Position numbers and translations under genes: made by a program
The notes under the pieces: generated by a model
Seen by the model: only the letters and a program-made list of their open reading frames with translations
The model's database searches: none
What the model was told of the DNA's origin: nothing
Shown here: positions 1 to 8,800 of the stretch, piece after piece
Layout: each line of letters begins with the position of its first letter
How positions within the stretch are numbered: position 1 is the stretch's first letter
From: Acanthamoeba lenticulata
Lineage: Eukaryota > Discosea > Longamoebia > Acanthamoebidae
Length of the DNA stretch: 10,787 nt
NCBI GenBank assembly: GCA_002179805.1
Contig: NAVB01003738.1
Location: 1 to 10,787 of the forward strand
Direction: 5' to 3'

Positions 1-1580
1 AGTGATGGTGGTCTTGGTGATCTGATAGAGCGTTACTTGCTTCTCCTCGATGTGCGCGCAGTATAATCGCTCGTATCTGGTGGTCCCATCGCGTCATGAC
101 CACAAACATTTTTTGTCGGCCCAATCCGTGAAGAGCAAAACAGAGAATAAAGAAGAATAATAAATACGAATAAACCGAATTGCAGCACGGAGAGGAGGAA
201 CGCGTACAGTCGACACAGAGCGATGTTGTCGGCTGTGAGGACAGAGCCGCCAGCGAGATCAATATCCAGGCGCGGAAGCTTCACCGCGAGGTCCTGCTTG
301 AAGAAGAAGCCCTCCAGCCTCGCCTTGCCGCCCTTGAGCCCCGTGTGGGCCAACAGCACGCGAGTCGAGGCCTACACATGGCCGCGGTCCACAACAACAA
401 CAGCAGCAGCGCGAGGGAACGCGTTTGTGGTAAGTGGGAGTGCCTGTGAGGCTGGAGGCGTCGGCCGACTGGGATTGGACGTACATAGTATACAGAGAAG
501 GTCACCGCCATCCGGAACTCCTTGAGCAGCCGCATCTCCTTTTGGCCCAGTGTCCACTGCAGGCAACAACGCGCCACACAAAAGCCGTATTTGGTTGTTC
601 GTGTCAGAACCAGCGCAGCAACAGAATGAACAGCAGGAGAAGAAGAAGAGGTAGTCAGCTCACCTTCTCCATGAGCGACAGCGATTCGCGGTTGGGAATC
701 TGGTAGAACTCGATCCCAGTGGACGACACGAGGAACAGATTGCCGAGCTCTGTCCAGTGCGCTCGGCTAATCGATCCTCCGCGTCTGCTGGCACGCTCGC
801 TGTTAGGAACACGGGCCGATGACCTCACCAAACAAGGCAGCTGTGGACAACACAAACGGGGAGGCCAGGGAGGGGGCGGCGAAGGGGCAAGTACTTGCCG
901 CCCTGCACGATGAATCGCTCCTGCGCCTGGCCGGCCTCGAGGCTGTAGACCTTCTGTGTGGCTTGGTATGTCAGACGGCAGTGCGAGAAAATAATTAACA
1001 CAAAAATTTTAACAAATAATTAAATAAATCAAGCAGGCAGTACGATGAGCTGTGGACAGGACATGGCGTGCACGAGCAGGTACTTGAGATCAACAGACAC
1101 CTCTGCCCATATAATTCGCTCTCCGTGCGGCAGCTCCAGTCTGGAGCAGTCAACCGCGTCAGCGAAGAGCTTCGGCCAAATATATATTTGCAAAATTATT
1201 GTGATTAAATAACAAAATAAAAAATGGTGGGGGTCTGCGCACTGGTAGGTGTCTTGCTGGTTGTCTGCCAGCTGCTTGACAGTGAGGACTGAGTCTGAAT
1301 AGAAGAGAAGCAACTTGTTGGCCTCATCGAGGAAGACTTGCCCCTCAGATGATGACGATTTCGGTGGGATGGGCATTTCTCCCTCCAGAGAGGCCTGTGA
1401 AAAGGTCCATGAAGCGCATGGTCGCAACAAGGCGTGAAAGTTGTCTTTCTGGTGTTCCATCTTTCCATTGATCGCCTTTGATGCACCTCCAAGCTCATCT
1501 CGTGTGCTGTGATTGTTGTTCGAAGCAAGGAGCGACACGGCAGCACCCTCAACTTCGAAGAGAGACGAATCACCCAGCAT
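1..1580 (-). CDS. RMC1: RMC1/Mic1-like (C18orf8, Bulli) regulator of MON1-CCZ1, N-terminal part, truncated by window
   Basis: In animals RMC1 binds the MON1-CCZ1 complex, the exchange factor that activates Rab7 on late endosomes and autophagosomes. Exons on the minus strand: 1580-1243, 1140-1058, 961-895, 799-664, 556-485, 371-208 and 76-1. Splice phases agree throughout and give 312 codons before the edge. Collinear matches to human RMC1 as I recall it: FLDEANK near residue 83 (human FFDEANK), SSTGIEFYQIP (human TDQGIEFYQV), FFFKQDLAVKLPRLDIDL (human FHFRAGTMSKLPKFEIEL), and the repeated L-Y spacing around LYERLYCAHIEE. These belong to the N-terminal beta-propeller; the C-terminal Mic1 domain lies outside the window. 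The start at 1580 is the first Met after an upstream stretch that does not look coding. The first 50 residues have no clear counterpart, so Met41 is an alternative start. The 1058/961 junction could instead be 1044/953, also in frame. Confidence 0.85.
391..410 (+). repeat. ACA/CAG short tandem repeat in an RMC1-like intron
   Basis: About three ACA-type copies followed by three CAG copies (plus-strand reading) lie inside the minus-strand intron 484-372, where the same bases read as GCTGCTGCTG then TTGTTGTTGT. This is a pyrimidine-rich tract close to the acceptor. Confidence 0.85.
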
Positions 1581-1847
1581 GTTGCCCTCCTTCTCAGCTC
1601 CCTCTTTACTCACCGAGGTGCCTCGCCTTCCACGAACAAACAAGAAACTTGAGTTGCCCTTTTTTTGTCCGTCACTTTTTCTCCGTCGGCCCGACAAGTG
1701 GCTGCCTGGTCGCACGTCACTGGCGCTCCCGCTGCCTGCGACCCAGGTGGGAAGTGCTGCCTTGCAGAGAGCGGAACAAACGAACCCAAAAAAAAGAAAC
1801 AAAAAGAAAAAAGAAGAGTTCTAAGAAATAAACCACACATCATATCG
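1581..1847. promoter_or_regulatory. Shared 5' region between divergent RMC1-like and ATP23-like genes
   Basis: These 267 bases separate two head-to-head start codons and must hold both promoters or 5' leaders. Visible structure: a T-rich tract near 1659-1682 and an A-rich purine run at about 1788-1816, ending some 30 bases before the ATP23 ATG. No clear TATA box was recognised. Open frames crossing this stretch on both strands look like chance products of skewed composition. The promoter role is inferred from position only. Confidence 0.4.
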
Positions 1848-2744
1848 ATGGAGCAAAAAGAGGTCAGTGATGAAGAGCTGCAAAAACGGCTGCTCGTTCA
1901 AGAAGCCATTGAAAGGCAACATAACAAATGTGAGACCACTGTTCGTGACATTTTACTAAAAGGTTCGCATTCATTCATCAGTTCAATTTCGGTACAATCG
2001 TTTAAATTTGCAGATATCTTCAATTATCTTTGCAGATCGCGTCATGCAGCATCTGATGGCGGGAATGGAAGATCGGGGCTGTCGCGTGTTCTACAAAAAC
2101 TTCTTCCACTGCCGGCAGTGCGAAGGCTCTGACTATGGTGGCTACTGGGACCCGGAAGAAGGCGTACGTCCTTCTTCTTCCGTTTTACCTTCGCGAGCAC
2201 TGGCCAACGCTGCCTGTGGGCTTGGCTTGGACCTCAGGTGGTAATCTGCGAGAACAACCTCGAAATCAAAGAGATGGTGCGCGACACAATGCTGCACGAG
2301 GGCGTGCACGCGTTTGACGACTGTCGTGCCAACGTGGATTGGTCCAACTGTGTGCACCACGCGTGCAGCGAGGTTCGGGTCTCCTGGCGCCCTCTGCTTG
2401 AAGGCGCACCCAGCTTTGCCTGCAATCATGCTCACCTGCTTATGGTACTAGATCCGAGCAGCCAACCTGAGCAACGACTGTTCATTCAAGGCTGAGACGG
2501 CGCGAGGACACTTCAACATCAGTGCGCAACGCCGGGTAATCACGCACATTGTCACGCTCGCAGCGCGTCGCGTCGTTTTGACTCACAGCTCTGGGAATGG
2601 GAGCAGGAGTGCGTGCGACGACGGGCAACGATATCGGTGGCGAAGAACCCTCAGTGCCAGGGCTCAGAAGTGAGTTACGCCGTGAGCAAGGCCTGGGAAC
2701 GATGCTACAACGATCATGAGCCCTTCGGCCAAGTTCCCAACTAA
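1848..2744 (+). CDS. ATP23: Mitochondrial inner membrane protease ATP23-like (peptidase family M76)
   Basis: ATP23 is a zinc metalloprotease of the mitochondrial intermembrane space. In yeast it processes the Atp6 precursor, helps ATP synthase assembly and degrades Ups1. Exons 1848-1962, 2036-2163, 2238-2378, 2491-2535 and 2589-2744 join in consistent phase to 194 residues ending in TAA. The zinc motif HEGVH sits at residues 101-105, followed by AFDDCRANVDW, where human ATP23 has HELIHAFDHCRAHVDW. Other family marks are the FHCRQC pair (CxxC) near residue 68, HHACSEVR at 121-128, ECVRRRA, and the C-terminal CYNDHEPFGQVPN, close to human CFNDHEPFGRIP. Length is a little below human (about 246); the difference lies mostly at the N terminus. 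There is no obvious cleavable targeting peptide, which fits import by the Mia40-type route known for Atp23. All catalytic residues I can identify are present. Confidence 0.95.
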
Positions 2745-3126
2745 TAATTGCACGCGTTTGCCTGTTTTTGGTTGCCTTCTGCGTGAGTGTCTCTGTGGAG
2801 GGTGACGAGCTTCTCGCTTCTTCGCACCCGCCTCAAGGCCACTCCCGCGTTCTCGTCTTGCGCCTCAAGCGTGGGCCACGGAGCGGAAAATTCAAATTAA
2901 AGGAGACAAGAACAACAACGCAGCGTTCTTCGGCACAGTTCTGAACTGCACCCAGCAAGCAGGAGAGCAAACAGGGAGGACCACACCACCGACCGCGTGT
3001 GATTCGATGCACTAGTTTTGTGCTGCTGGCAGTGCTTCTCACCTTGCCATTTCGGAGATCACACAAAAACCACACCACCAAGATCTTGAATTGGGCTAGC
3101 CAACACCCGGCTGATTCGGAACAAAA
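2745..3126. other. Intergenic stretch between ATP23-like and kinase genes
   Basis: These 382 bases hold the 3' flank of the ATP23-like gene and the 5' flank of the kinase gene. A small AT-rich patch lies near 2888-2901. The bases just before the kinase ATG are A-rich (ACAAAAATG), a favourable amoebal start context. I see no convincing exon, RNA gene or repeat. A minus-strand open frame at 2833-3081 has no recognisable motif or splice partner and is probably chance. Confidence 0.5.
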
Positions 3127-6100
3127 ATGAAGAAAGGCAAGACCACGAAGGAGCAGGAAGAGGAAAACAAACGAATCTTGAACGAATTCGTCTCGAGTGA
3201 GGATCCAGAACTCATCTACGAGCTGACAGAGATTTTAGGCAAAGGGTACTCACCTCTCTTTCTAGTGAAGGCCTTTTTCTCCCCTCCAGGCGCAGCGTTA
3301 CTTCTCCTCTTCTTCCCTCCTGTGCTCAGAGAGCCACAGGTCCCGTTTGCCAAGTGCTCGTTATTTTTGTCGTTTTCGTTTTCGCTCTTCTTCACTCGTG
3401 CTCACCGGTCACCTGGGCAGTTCACATGGGGTGGTTTACAAGGCCATCAACCGACTCAATGGCTCGCTCGCCGCCATCAAGAAGTTGGTACGGCCCCACT
3501 CGCGATGGAAGAGTTGAACTCGTCCAGTCTGTGCTCACCTCCGGGCGGAAATGCCGGTCGTGCACGGTCAACATCACAATCGTGACCACAGCCAGCAATC
3601 CTGCAGTCGGACAACTTCGAGTCGAGTTGTCGCGAGATCCAGATTCTGAAGGAGCTGAACTCGCCCTACTGCATCGACTTTTACAACAGCTACCTCAAGA
3701 ATGGCGACCTCTGGGTAATTCATCGTCCGCTCGCGGCCACATGCGTTAGGCAGCATCCAGCAACAATGCCGGCCTGACGTCCCTTATGCGTGTGCCAGAT
3801 CGCGATGGAGTACTTTGACGCGGGCTCGCTGGGTGACCTGCTCGAGATCCGGAAGCAGGGGTTCAACGAGTTCCAGATCCAGATGATCATCGCGCAAGTC
3901 CTGCGCGGGCTTCAGTACCTCCATTCGCTCAACCTCATACACAGGGACATCAAGGTAGGCAACAGCAATTGTTCATCACCGTCGATGCGTTTCTTCTTGC
4001 CTTTTGCCTGTTGTGGATCAATCAAAGCTCATCGGTCGTGGTTTCCCTCTCATTTGGCGTCGTTCGTAACAGGCAGGCAACATCCTGTTGAACAAGAAGG
4101 GCCAGGTCAAGCTTGCCGACTTTGGCATCAGCGCCTTCCTGGACGCCGATGCTACCCGACGAAAGACTCAGATTGGGAGTCCCTTCTGGATGTCGCCGGA
4201 GCTCATTCTCGGCGAAGGCTATTCCTACAAGGTGAGCCACTTTTGTTCCACTTTGCATCATCATCATCATCATCATTGACGCTCATCTGTGCTCATTATC
4301 ATGTGCAGACCGACGTGTGGAGCCTCGGGATCACAATACTGGAGATGACCGACGTCAAGCACCCGTTCTTTGAACAGAACCCTCTTACAGTGCGTGATTA
4401 ACTCTTTTATGTTCGATTTTTACTTTTTTCTATTGTGGCGCTGTCTGACTCGTCGTTCCTCAAACGCCTGTTGGCGACAGGCCGTCTTTCAAATCGTGAG
4501 CGACAACCCGCCCACGTTTGCCAAGCCCTCTGAGTGGTCGGCCAACCTGAGGTACTCGTCCACATGTTATGTTTTTAAAGCTCGCCAGTCCGCACAGGTC
4601 CTGACCAATTCCCCAACATCAGGAATTTTCTGAGCGCTTGCCTCGTGAAGGACGCCAAGGACCGGCCCAGCCCCGCCGAGCTCCTCGAGGTCCGCTCCTC
4701 TCTTTTTCTTCTTCTTCCATGTGGCGTGGTGGCTGAGATTCCAGCGCCCCTCCAGCACCCGTTCCTGTGCCAGGAGGCGCTGCGCGACGGCTCGGTGATC
4801 TTCTTGGCCAACGAAGACGTTAAGCCGGTGGCGCCGCCGCCGGCAAGAATCGAGCTGATGAGCGAAGAGACGACATCGTCTGAGGACTCACTCAATGCGG
4901 GCGATGAAGACGATGGCGAGGCCTCGCAGCCAATAGCCTCGCAGCCGTCCAAGAAATTGACGGCCGAGGAGGAGGCCATGCGCACCACCAACCTGCTCCT
5001 GGCCAAGGAGTACACCGACATGATCCGAGACTCTGCTCCGTCCGTTCCCAAGGGCGAGGTGCGCTTTTATTCCCCCCCTCCCCTCGCTTAAGCTGTCGCT
5101 TTCGCTTTTTGTTGAATTTGACGAACACTAGTTTTTTTATTAAAAAAAAATATGTTTTGGTATTTCTTCGCAACAGACTATTTTGTCGCAAGATGAGGTG
5201 GAGGCGATCGTGCGGGTCTACCTCCAGGACCGCACCTACAAGAGTGTGCGGGTGACCGTCGAGGACAGCGCCGAGGACATCACCAAGGCGCTGCGGGTGA
5301 AGCTCGGCATGGAGTGGTACCGGCGGCCCGGCTGCATCCAGTCCCCAGTGCCCGACCTGGCCCCGGTTTCACACTGACCGGGCAAGGGGCGGGCGTGCGT
5401 GGGTGGTGTGCAGGGCCTCCAACTATGCGCTGTACAAATTCCAGAACGAAAACGAGCGGCTGGTGTCTGGCGACACCAAGATCCTCGACGTCATGAAGCA
5501 GCACAAGCTCGCCAACGGTCCGCTCATCTGGATCTTCAAGGAGATGCCCGACGCTGAGGTGGCCCTTCCTTTTCCCCTCCTTCCCGCTTGAATTGGTTTC
5601 TTAAACCGTTTGTGGCAGGCCTTCGGGGACTTGGCCGAGGTGTTGCGTCTGCTCCAGGCCGGCGGGGTCTCCCTTCATACAAACAAGGAGGCGGTGAACG
5701 GCCTGATCAAGGTGCTTCTCCAGTCGCGGCTCAGCCTCGTGTCGGCCCTCTTCTCCGTGGCTCGACGCCAGGACAAGAAGTACGCTGAAGCCTGACCCAC
5801 CCTGGGGGACGCTTCCCGAGCGCTGACCGTGGTGGCTCAGGCGGCAGGAGAAGCTGGTCGGTGCGCTGATTCGGCTGTTTGGCAACGCTCAGCTGCTCGT
5901 ACCGCTCTTCATGCGCGTCGGCGCGCTCGAAGTCGCTCACACGAGTGCGTCGCACCCGCGCCCTTGTTGACGTTAGCCAGGCTGAGCTAAACTCGGACGG
6001 CTCCTCTGCTTTTGACGCGTTTATGTGACATAGTGTCGGCCAACAACCTGTTCGTGGAGGGCAGCATGACGGCGCGTCTCGTGGCAGCCTACGGGAAGCT

Positions 6101-7703
6101 GGCAGCCCAGAACTACCTCCGGATCATCCTGACGCCGATTCTCAAGCGGATCTATCACCTGCCCGAAGCGCTCGAGGTACGATTGTCGATGATGGTATTG
6201 ATCTTGATGATGATGATGATGCTGATTTTGTCGTGGCTGCTCAGCTCGATCCAGCCCGAACAGAGGAAATGAGCATCCGGAGCAACACGAAGAACCTGAT
6301 GACCCTCGCGCTCATCATCCTCGACTCCATCTACGAGAACATCGCATCGCTCCCCCTGTACCGCATTTTTGTCCTCGTTATCGATGAGCCAAAAGGTCAC
6401 GCCTCACGCGTGGCCTCTGGGGGCGTGCTTGTCCAGCGTGTTCCGGACCGTGTGCGCCAAGCTGCATGAGATCGTCTCCTCGTGTTTCGCGGCGCGCGGG
6501 GCGTCGCACTTGGTGCTCCGCTCGTTCCTCTTCGTCAAGTTCATCTGCCCGGCCCTGGTCTCGCCCGACGCCTTCGGCCTGACCGACGGTACCTTTTCCC
6601 TTCTGGCCTGGCTGCCCTGCCTTTGAACCTGTGAGTCTCACCTGAGCCTGTCGCAGCGCCACCGTCACGCGCGGCGAGTCGCACGCTGGTGCTGCTGTCC
6701 AAGATCATCGCCGCCATCGTCACCGGCACCGACTTTGGCCGGCGGGCGCCCTACATGGCGCCGCTCAACGGGTTCATCCAAGAACAATCCAACTCGGAAG
6801 ACCTGCGTGCACTGCTCGAGAACATCCTGGTACACTTAAGTCTTCGAGTATTGAAGCACTTGATCTCTCTTTATTCATTAATTCTTTGTTTATTTGAAGA
6901 ATGTGAGCGATGTGAACCGATCGCCACCGCGGCGGAGGAAGCGCGAGGTGACCCTTGAGTCACTTCTCTCGCTACCGCCGCCGCCCACGCCTCAATCGCC
7001 TCCGCTTTCTCCGCCTTCTTCCCGATTGTCCTCGCTCGCCCTCTCGCCACCGCCCAGTACGCTCTTTTCTTCATCTTCTTCTTCCTTGTTGTTGTTGTTG
7101 TTGTTCTCGTTTCCATCGCTGGCGCTGACCAAACGATCGGGTTGGTCATGTCAAGGTCGGTTCCTGCGAAGCCAACCGAGCGGGTGCAGCCCCAAGACGC
7201 CCGAACGCAGGTCGACTCTCGGCCAGATGCGGCGCGCCACGGAGGCGGTCCAGGTGCGCCAAGGCTCGCCGCAGAGGCCTTCGCCGTTCGCGACGAACAG
7301 TCCTCCCGTGCGGGGCGAGGAGGATGAGGAAATGGTGCGGGACTTAAGCAACGGCCAAAGCGGCGCCTGCGACGGCCACGAGATCGTTCTCGACGACGAG
7401 CAGATTGAAGAGGCCGCTGGCGTGGTCTACTCGTTCCTTGACAATGAGGACAAGCTCCGGGCAGTGGGAGTGGCCATGAACGTGCTGCCTTCACCGCCGT
7501 GGGAGCCCGCCCTCGAAGACCCCGCGACGGCCAGCCCACTGGCCCTCTATGGCGCCGACAGCAGCGGGAAGGACGAAAGCAGCATCAGCAAGTCACCCTC
7601 CAAGCACGCAGCCGGTCTCGCCGATCCAGGAGCGCGTAGATCGCTACGGATCAGCTTCTGGGGCAAGAAGCCTTCGCGAGACACCTTCAAGGAGAGCAAG
7701 TAG
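3127..7703 (+). CDS. STE20-family kinase fused to a Ras-association domain and a RasGAP domain
   Basis: Predicted signalling protein of about 988 residues. Exons: 3127-3245, 3421-3487, 3607-3714, 3799-3954, 4073-4231, 4309-4389, 4481-4551, 4623-4689, 4756-5058, 5177-5316, 5414-5558, 5619-5779, 5841-5944, 6034-6176, 6245-6357, 6437-6588, 6657-6829, 6900-7056, 7156-7703. All phases agree. Kinase, about residues 30-280: glycine loop GKGSHGVVYK, Lys60, Glu72, HRDIKAGN with Asp148, DFG at 166, and STE20-type GSPFWMSPE at 185-193. It should be active. An acidic Ser/Thr linker (about 300-375) follows. Residues about 385-472 resemble a Ras-association/ubiquitin-like fold (VRVYLQDRTYKSVRVTVE ... GPLIWIFKEM). 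RasGAP, about 520-755: NLFVEGSMTARL, NYLRIILTPILKRI, FLFVKFICPALVSP, LVLLSKIIAAI, as in NF1 and p120GAP, but Val568 replaces the arginine finger and Lys680 the second arginine. The tail (755-988) is Pro/Ser-rich, with SPKTPERRST and a basic end. GTPase partners are unknown. Confidence 0.92.
4256..4276 (+). repeat. (CAT)7 microsatellite in kinase intron 5
   Basis: Seven perfect CAT copies lie inside the intron 4232-4308. Reading through them would give poly-His on the plus strand or poly-Met on the minus strand, but the flanking splice sites remove them. Confidence 0.95.
6206..6220 (+). repeat. (GAT)5 microsatellite in kinase intron 14
   Basis: Five perfect GAT copies, with further imperfect GATGAT just upstream, lie inside the intron 6177-6244 between two RasGAP exons. 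Confidence 0.95.
7086..7103 (+). repeat. (TTG)6 microsatellite in kinase intron 18
   Basis: Six perfect TTG copies follow a TCTTCTTC tract in the proposed intron 7057-7155. The low-complexity pyrimidine-rich content supports this stretch being intronic rather than coding for a Ser/Leu run. Confidence 0.9.
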
Positions 7704-7775
7704 AATTTTTGGCGCCAAAAGAAAAAGTAAAAAAGAAAATGAAAAAAAAAGAACAAGATTAAACCACATGCAAAG
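7704..7775. other. Very short tandem intergenic spacer
   Basis: Only 72 bases separate the kinase stop from the EF-hand gene ATG. The sequence is strongly A-rich (runs of AAAAAG and AAAAAAAAA). It must hold the end of one transcript and the start of the next. An upstream ATG at 7768 leads to a stop after three codons, so the ATG at 7776 is the better start. Confidence 0.5.
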
Positions 7776-8715
7776 ATGAAGCGAAGTCGAGTAACCCCTG
7801 CCTCCACGCCGTTCCGGCCACGAAAAGCGCAAGGTACGAAGTTCATATTCCTCAAACGTTGCCATCTATTAACAAAGCAAGGCAGCCTCGCAGGGCTTGT
7901 ACACGAGAGAGGAGATCCTGCAGTTGGCGCCCCACTTCGCTGAACTCTTCAGCCTCCTGGACACGGATGGTGACGGAAAAGTGGATCGTGACGCTTTATT
8001 GGTACCGCCGGCATACCTCCCCCCAGCTTGTGCTCCAATGATCCTCAGTTGTTTTGGGTGGCCGGCAGTTTGCACTTCACACCAACGGGTGTGTGTACGA
8101 GTCCAAGCAACAGCTCATCATGCATATCGTTGACGAAGGTCATCCATCGGGCCTCTACGACCTGCCCACTTTCACAGACATCCGTACACTCCTCTTCACC
8201 TCCTTGTTTTACATGGCCCATCATGAGCCATCTCGGCTCTTCCTGACCGTGACGATGATAATGCCTGTGTAGTGATGAGCGAGGTGGCAAGCCGGTCAGT
8301 CGAGGAGGAGACTGACCGGACCTTCAAGCTCTTTGCCCGCTACGCCGGCGAGGGCGACGAGGACCACATCGTCAGCGCCCCGCTGCGCGCGGACGAGGCC
8401 ATTCTGCCGGAGGACCTCAAGGTGCAGCTTATCCTGCAGGTGCGGGAGGGTCAACGTTTCTCACATGTGAGATCTGTGGGCGGTCACCACAGCGCTTGAC
8501 GCGAGTGCTGGGCGTGTCGGTGCCGCTGGAGGAGCTCGAGGACATGATCCACGAGTTCACGCCCGCCGGAGCCGGGGAGACGAGTGGTACGTCTTCTCTA
8601 CCTTCTTCACTGGGAAAGCAGGGTGTGCTACAAGCATTGACGCCGTTGCACAACAGTCACCAGAGAGGCCTGGAGTACAATCGCGACGCTGCCCAGCAAG
8701 CCGCCACCCCAATAA
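7776..8715 (+). CDS. Calmodulin-like EF-hand protein with mostly degenerate loops
   Basis: Six exons, 7776-7833, 7886-8001, 8069-8183, 8273-8439, 8493-8586 and 8657-8715, join in phase to 202 residues ending in TAA. The chain follows the calmodulin/centrin plan: a basic N-terminal tail, helix plus loop DTDGDGKVDRDA at 45-56, a second hand around EGHPSGLYDLPTF, a linker helix rich in Glu, a third hand after TDRTFKLFARY, and a fourth with RLTRVLGVSVPLEELEDMIHEF then GAGETSVTREAW. The match to calmodulin spacing is good over the whole length. Only loop 1 keeps Asp at 1, 3 and 5, and its position 12 is Ala, not the usual Glu. Loops 2 to 4 lack the liganding pattern. Calcium binding is therefore doubtful or weak; a structural or target-binding light-chain role is possible. 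The specific family member is not recognised, and the first intron's acceptor is chosen mainly by phase. Confidence 0.82.
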
Positions 8716-8800
8716 GTCTCCAAGCTCGCCAGAAGAGTTTTTTTGCTACTCAGATGCAGAAGATGATGGCACATTTAAATTTGTGTAGACCTCACGAGCG
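8716..8800. other. Convergent 3' spacer between EF-hand and Roadblock genes
   Basis: These 85 bases lie between the two facing stop codons and must contain both 3' ends, so the transcripts probably overlap or nearly touch. A T-rich run sits near 8738-8744 and an ATTTAAAT palindrome at about 8773-8780. No canonical AATAAA was seen on either strand. Confidence 0.45.

Noticed and set aside
1581..1802. Open extension upstream of the RMC1-like start
   Set aside because: The extra residues look like translated low-complexity flank (Phe/Leu then Lys/Arg-rich) with no family similarity, and they would overlap the ATP23 5' leader.
1478..1831. Plus-strand open frames ending in Lys-rich runs
   Set aside because: They are antisense to RMC1-like exon 1 and read into the A-rich leader; no homology or splice partner is visible.
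2833..3081. Minus-strand 82-codon frame in the intergenic gap
   Set aside because: No motif, no splice structure and no similarity I recognise; chance frame is the simpler reading.
4022..4279. Poly-His and poly-Met peptides
   Set aside because: They are translations of the intronic (CAT)7 repeat.
6871..7539. Minus-strand open frame of 222 codons
   Set aside because: It is antisense to the kinase-GAP tail, rich in Arg/Ala/Gly runs from GC skew, and has no recognisable motif.
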